6,579 bases of DNA from an uncultured beta proteobacterium (GTDB lineage: Bacteria; Pseudomonadota; Gammaproteobacteria; Burkholderiales; Burkholderiaceae), in the NCBI GenBank assembly GCA_903944255.1, contig CAJARE010000159.1, positions 1 to 6,579 of the forward strand, given 5' to 3'. The position numbers were made by a program, and so were the translations under genes. Below the pieces are notes generated by a model. The model worked only from the letters and a program-made list of their open reading frames with translations, was not told the origin of the DNA and did no database searches. Shown here in pieces: positions 5,765 through 6,579 of this stretch. The number at the start of each line of letters is the position of its first letter. Within the stretch, counting starts at the first letter, position 1.

Positions 5765-6579
5765 TTACTTGACGTAAGTCAGCCACGATTTATATTTGTC
5801 GTTTCTGCCATACACCGCATCAAAATATATCTTCTGAATTTTCTCCGTAATCGGACCACGTTTACCGTCTCCAATAGTACGATCATCTAGTTCACGAATG
5901 GGCGTTACTTCTGCAGCAGTACCAGTGAAGAAGGCTTCATCCGCCGAGTAGACCTCATCACGCGTAATACGCTTTTCGCGCAACTCTAAACCTAGATCTT
6001 TAACGATATCAATAATAGAGTCACGAGTAATACCGTCTAAACAAGAAGCTAGATCTGGTGTGTAGACAATGCCATCGCTCACCATAAACATGTTTTCACC
6101 AGAGCCTTCAGAGACATAGCCTTCAGTATCAAGTAAGAGCGCTTCATCGTAGCCATTGGCCGTTACTTCTTGGTTAGCCAAAATTGAGTTGATGTAGTAG
6201 CCAGATGCTTTAGCGCGCACCAAGGAAGAGTTCACAAAGTGGCGAGTAAATGATGAAGTCTTTACGCGAATCCCTTTATTGATTCCATCTTCACCTAAGT
6301 AAGCACCCCATTGCCAAGCTGCAATCGCGGTATGGATCGTATTACCTTTAGGAGAGATGCCTAGTCTTTCAGAGCCAATAAAGATGATGGGGCGGATGTA
6401 GCACGCCTCCAGCTGATTGCTGTTCACAACCTCAATAATCGCCTTAGTAATTTCTTCTTTGCTGTAAGGCATATTCATCTGGAAAATCTTGGTGCCATTA
6501 AACAGGCGCTTCACATGCTCAGGAAGGCGGAAAATAGCAGTACCTTGTGGGGTTTTATAAGCACGAATCCCCTCAAAAA
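5765..6579 (-). CDS. ilvE: Branched-chain amino acid aminotransferase (5' end outside window)
   Basis: 270 residues are visible. The frame runs open through the right window edge, beginning FEGIRAYKTPQGTAIFRL, so roughly 35-40 N-terminal residues are missing from a usual length near 307; a GTG at 6514-6512 is internal. This PLP fold-type IV transaminase interconverts valine, leucine and isoleucine with their 2-oxo acids using glutamate/2-oxoglutarate. Key features are YIRPIIFIG (visible 60-68), the Schiff-base lysine in RAKASGYYINS (visible Lys123, about Lys160 in full-length numbering), the cofactor-binding loop EGYVSEGSGENMF, and FFTGTAAEVTPI, which holds the phosphate-binding loop. D-amino-acid aminotransferase and aminodeoxychorismate lyase share the fold, but length and the GINKGIRVKTSSF motif favour IlvE. 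It is the first visible gene of the leftward run; any promoter lies outside the window. Confidence 0.96.
   Translation of the reverse strand, partial: FEGIRAYKTPQGTAIFRLPEHVKRLFNGTKIFQMNMPYSKEEITKAIIEVVNSNQLEACYIRPIIFIGSERLGISPKGNTIHTAIAAWQWGAYLGEDGINKGIRVKTSSFTRHFVNSSLVRAKASGYYINSILANQEVTANGYDEALLLDTEGYVSEGSGENMFMVSDGIVYTPDLASCLDGITRDSIIDIVKDLGLELREKRITRDEVYSADEAFFTGTAAEVTPIRELDDRTIGDGKRGPITEKIQKIYFDAVYGRNDKYKSWLTYVK

Noticed and set aside
6512..6514. GTG as start of ilvE
   Set aside because: Twenty-one upstream in-frame codons encode conserved IlvE sequence (FEGIRAYKT), so the start is beyond the right edge.

Overview
The window looks like a chromosomal segment of a betaproteobacterium in the Burkholderiaceae, most likely a Polynucleobacter-like freshwater organism. 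This is a judgement from protein style (MoaC, WaaF, CHCC zinc finger, IlvE), moderate GC and gene order, not from a database search. Seven protein genes are visible. The two at the window edges, an acyltransferase and ilvE, are incomplete.

Left part (1-938, + strand): the 3' portion of an OafA/OatA-type membrane acyltransferase with a periplasmic SGNH esterase-like tail. Such proteins usually O-acylate LPS O-antigen or other surface glycans. This gene is visibly more AT-rich than the rest, as is common in O-antigen islands. It is followed by a 179-base AT-rich gap with a likely weak intrinsic terminator and some short, unresolved basic reading frames on the minus strand.

Middle (1118-3336): moaC (molybdenum cofactor synthesis, minus strand) and a secreted M48 zinc metalloprotease with C-terminal TPRs (BepA-like outer-membrane quality control, plus strand). 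They are divergent, with only 23 bases between their start codons. The protease gene then converges on the next block with a 19-base gap.

Right part (3356-6579, minus strand): five genes in one direction with gaps of 36, 41, 26 and 8 bases, probably one operon read right to left. They are ilvE (branched-chain aminotransferase, 5' end outside the window), a CHCC zinc-finger protein, waaF (heptosyltransferase II of the LPS inner core), an NTF2/SnoaL-like small protein, and a conserved protein of unknown function. No RNA gene, insertion sequence, CRISPR array or phage element was seen.

The envelope theme (surface-glycan acylation, LPS core heptose addition, outer-membrane protein quality control) recurs across the window. 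No clearly new system is present. The least explained items are the intergenic stretch after moaC and the two little-known proteins downstream of waaF.
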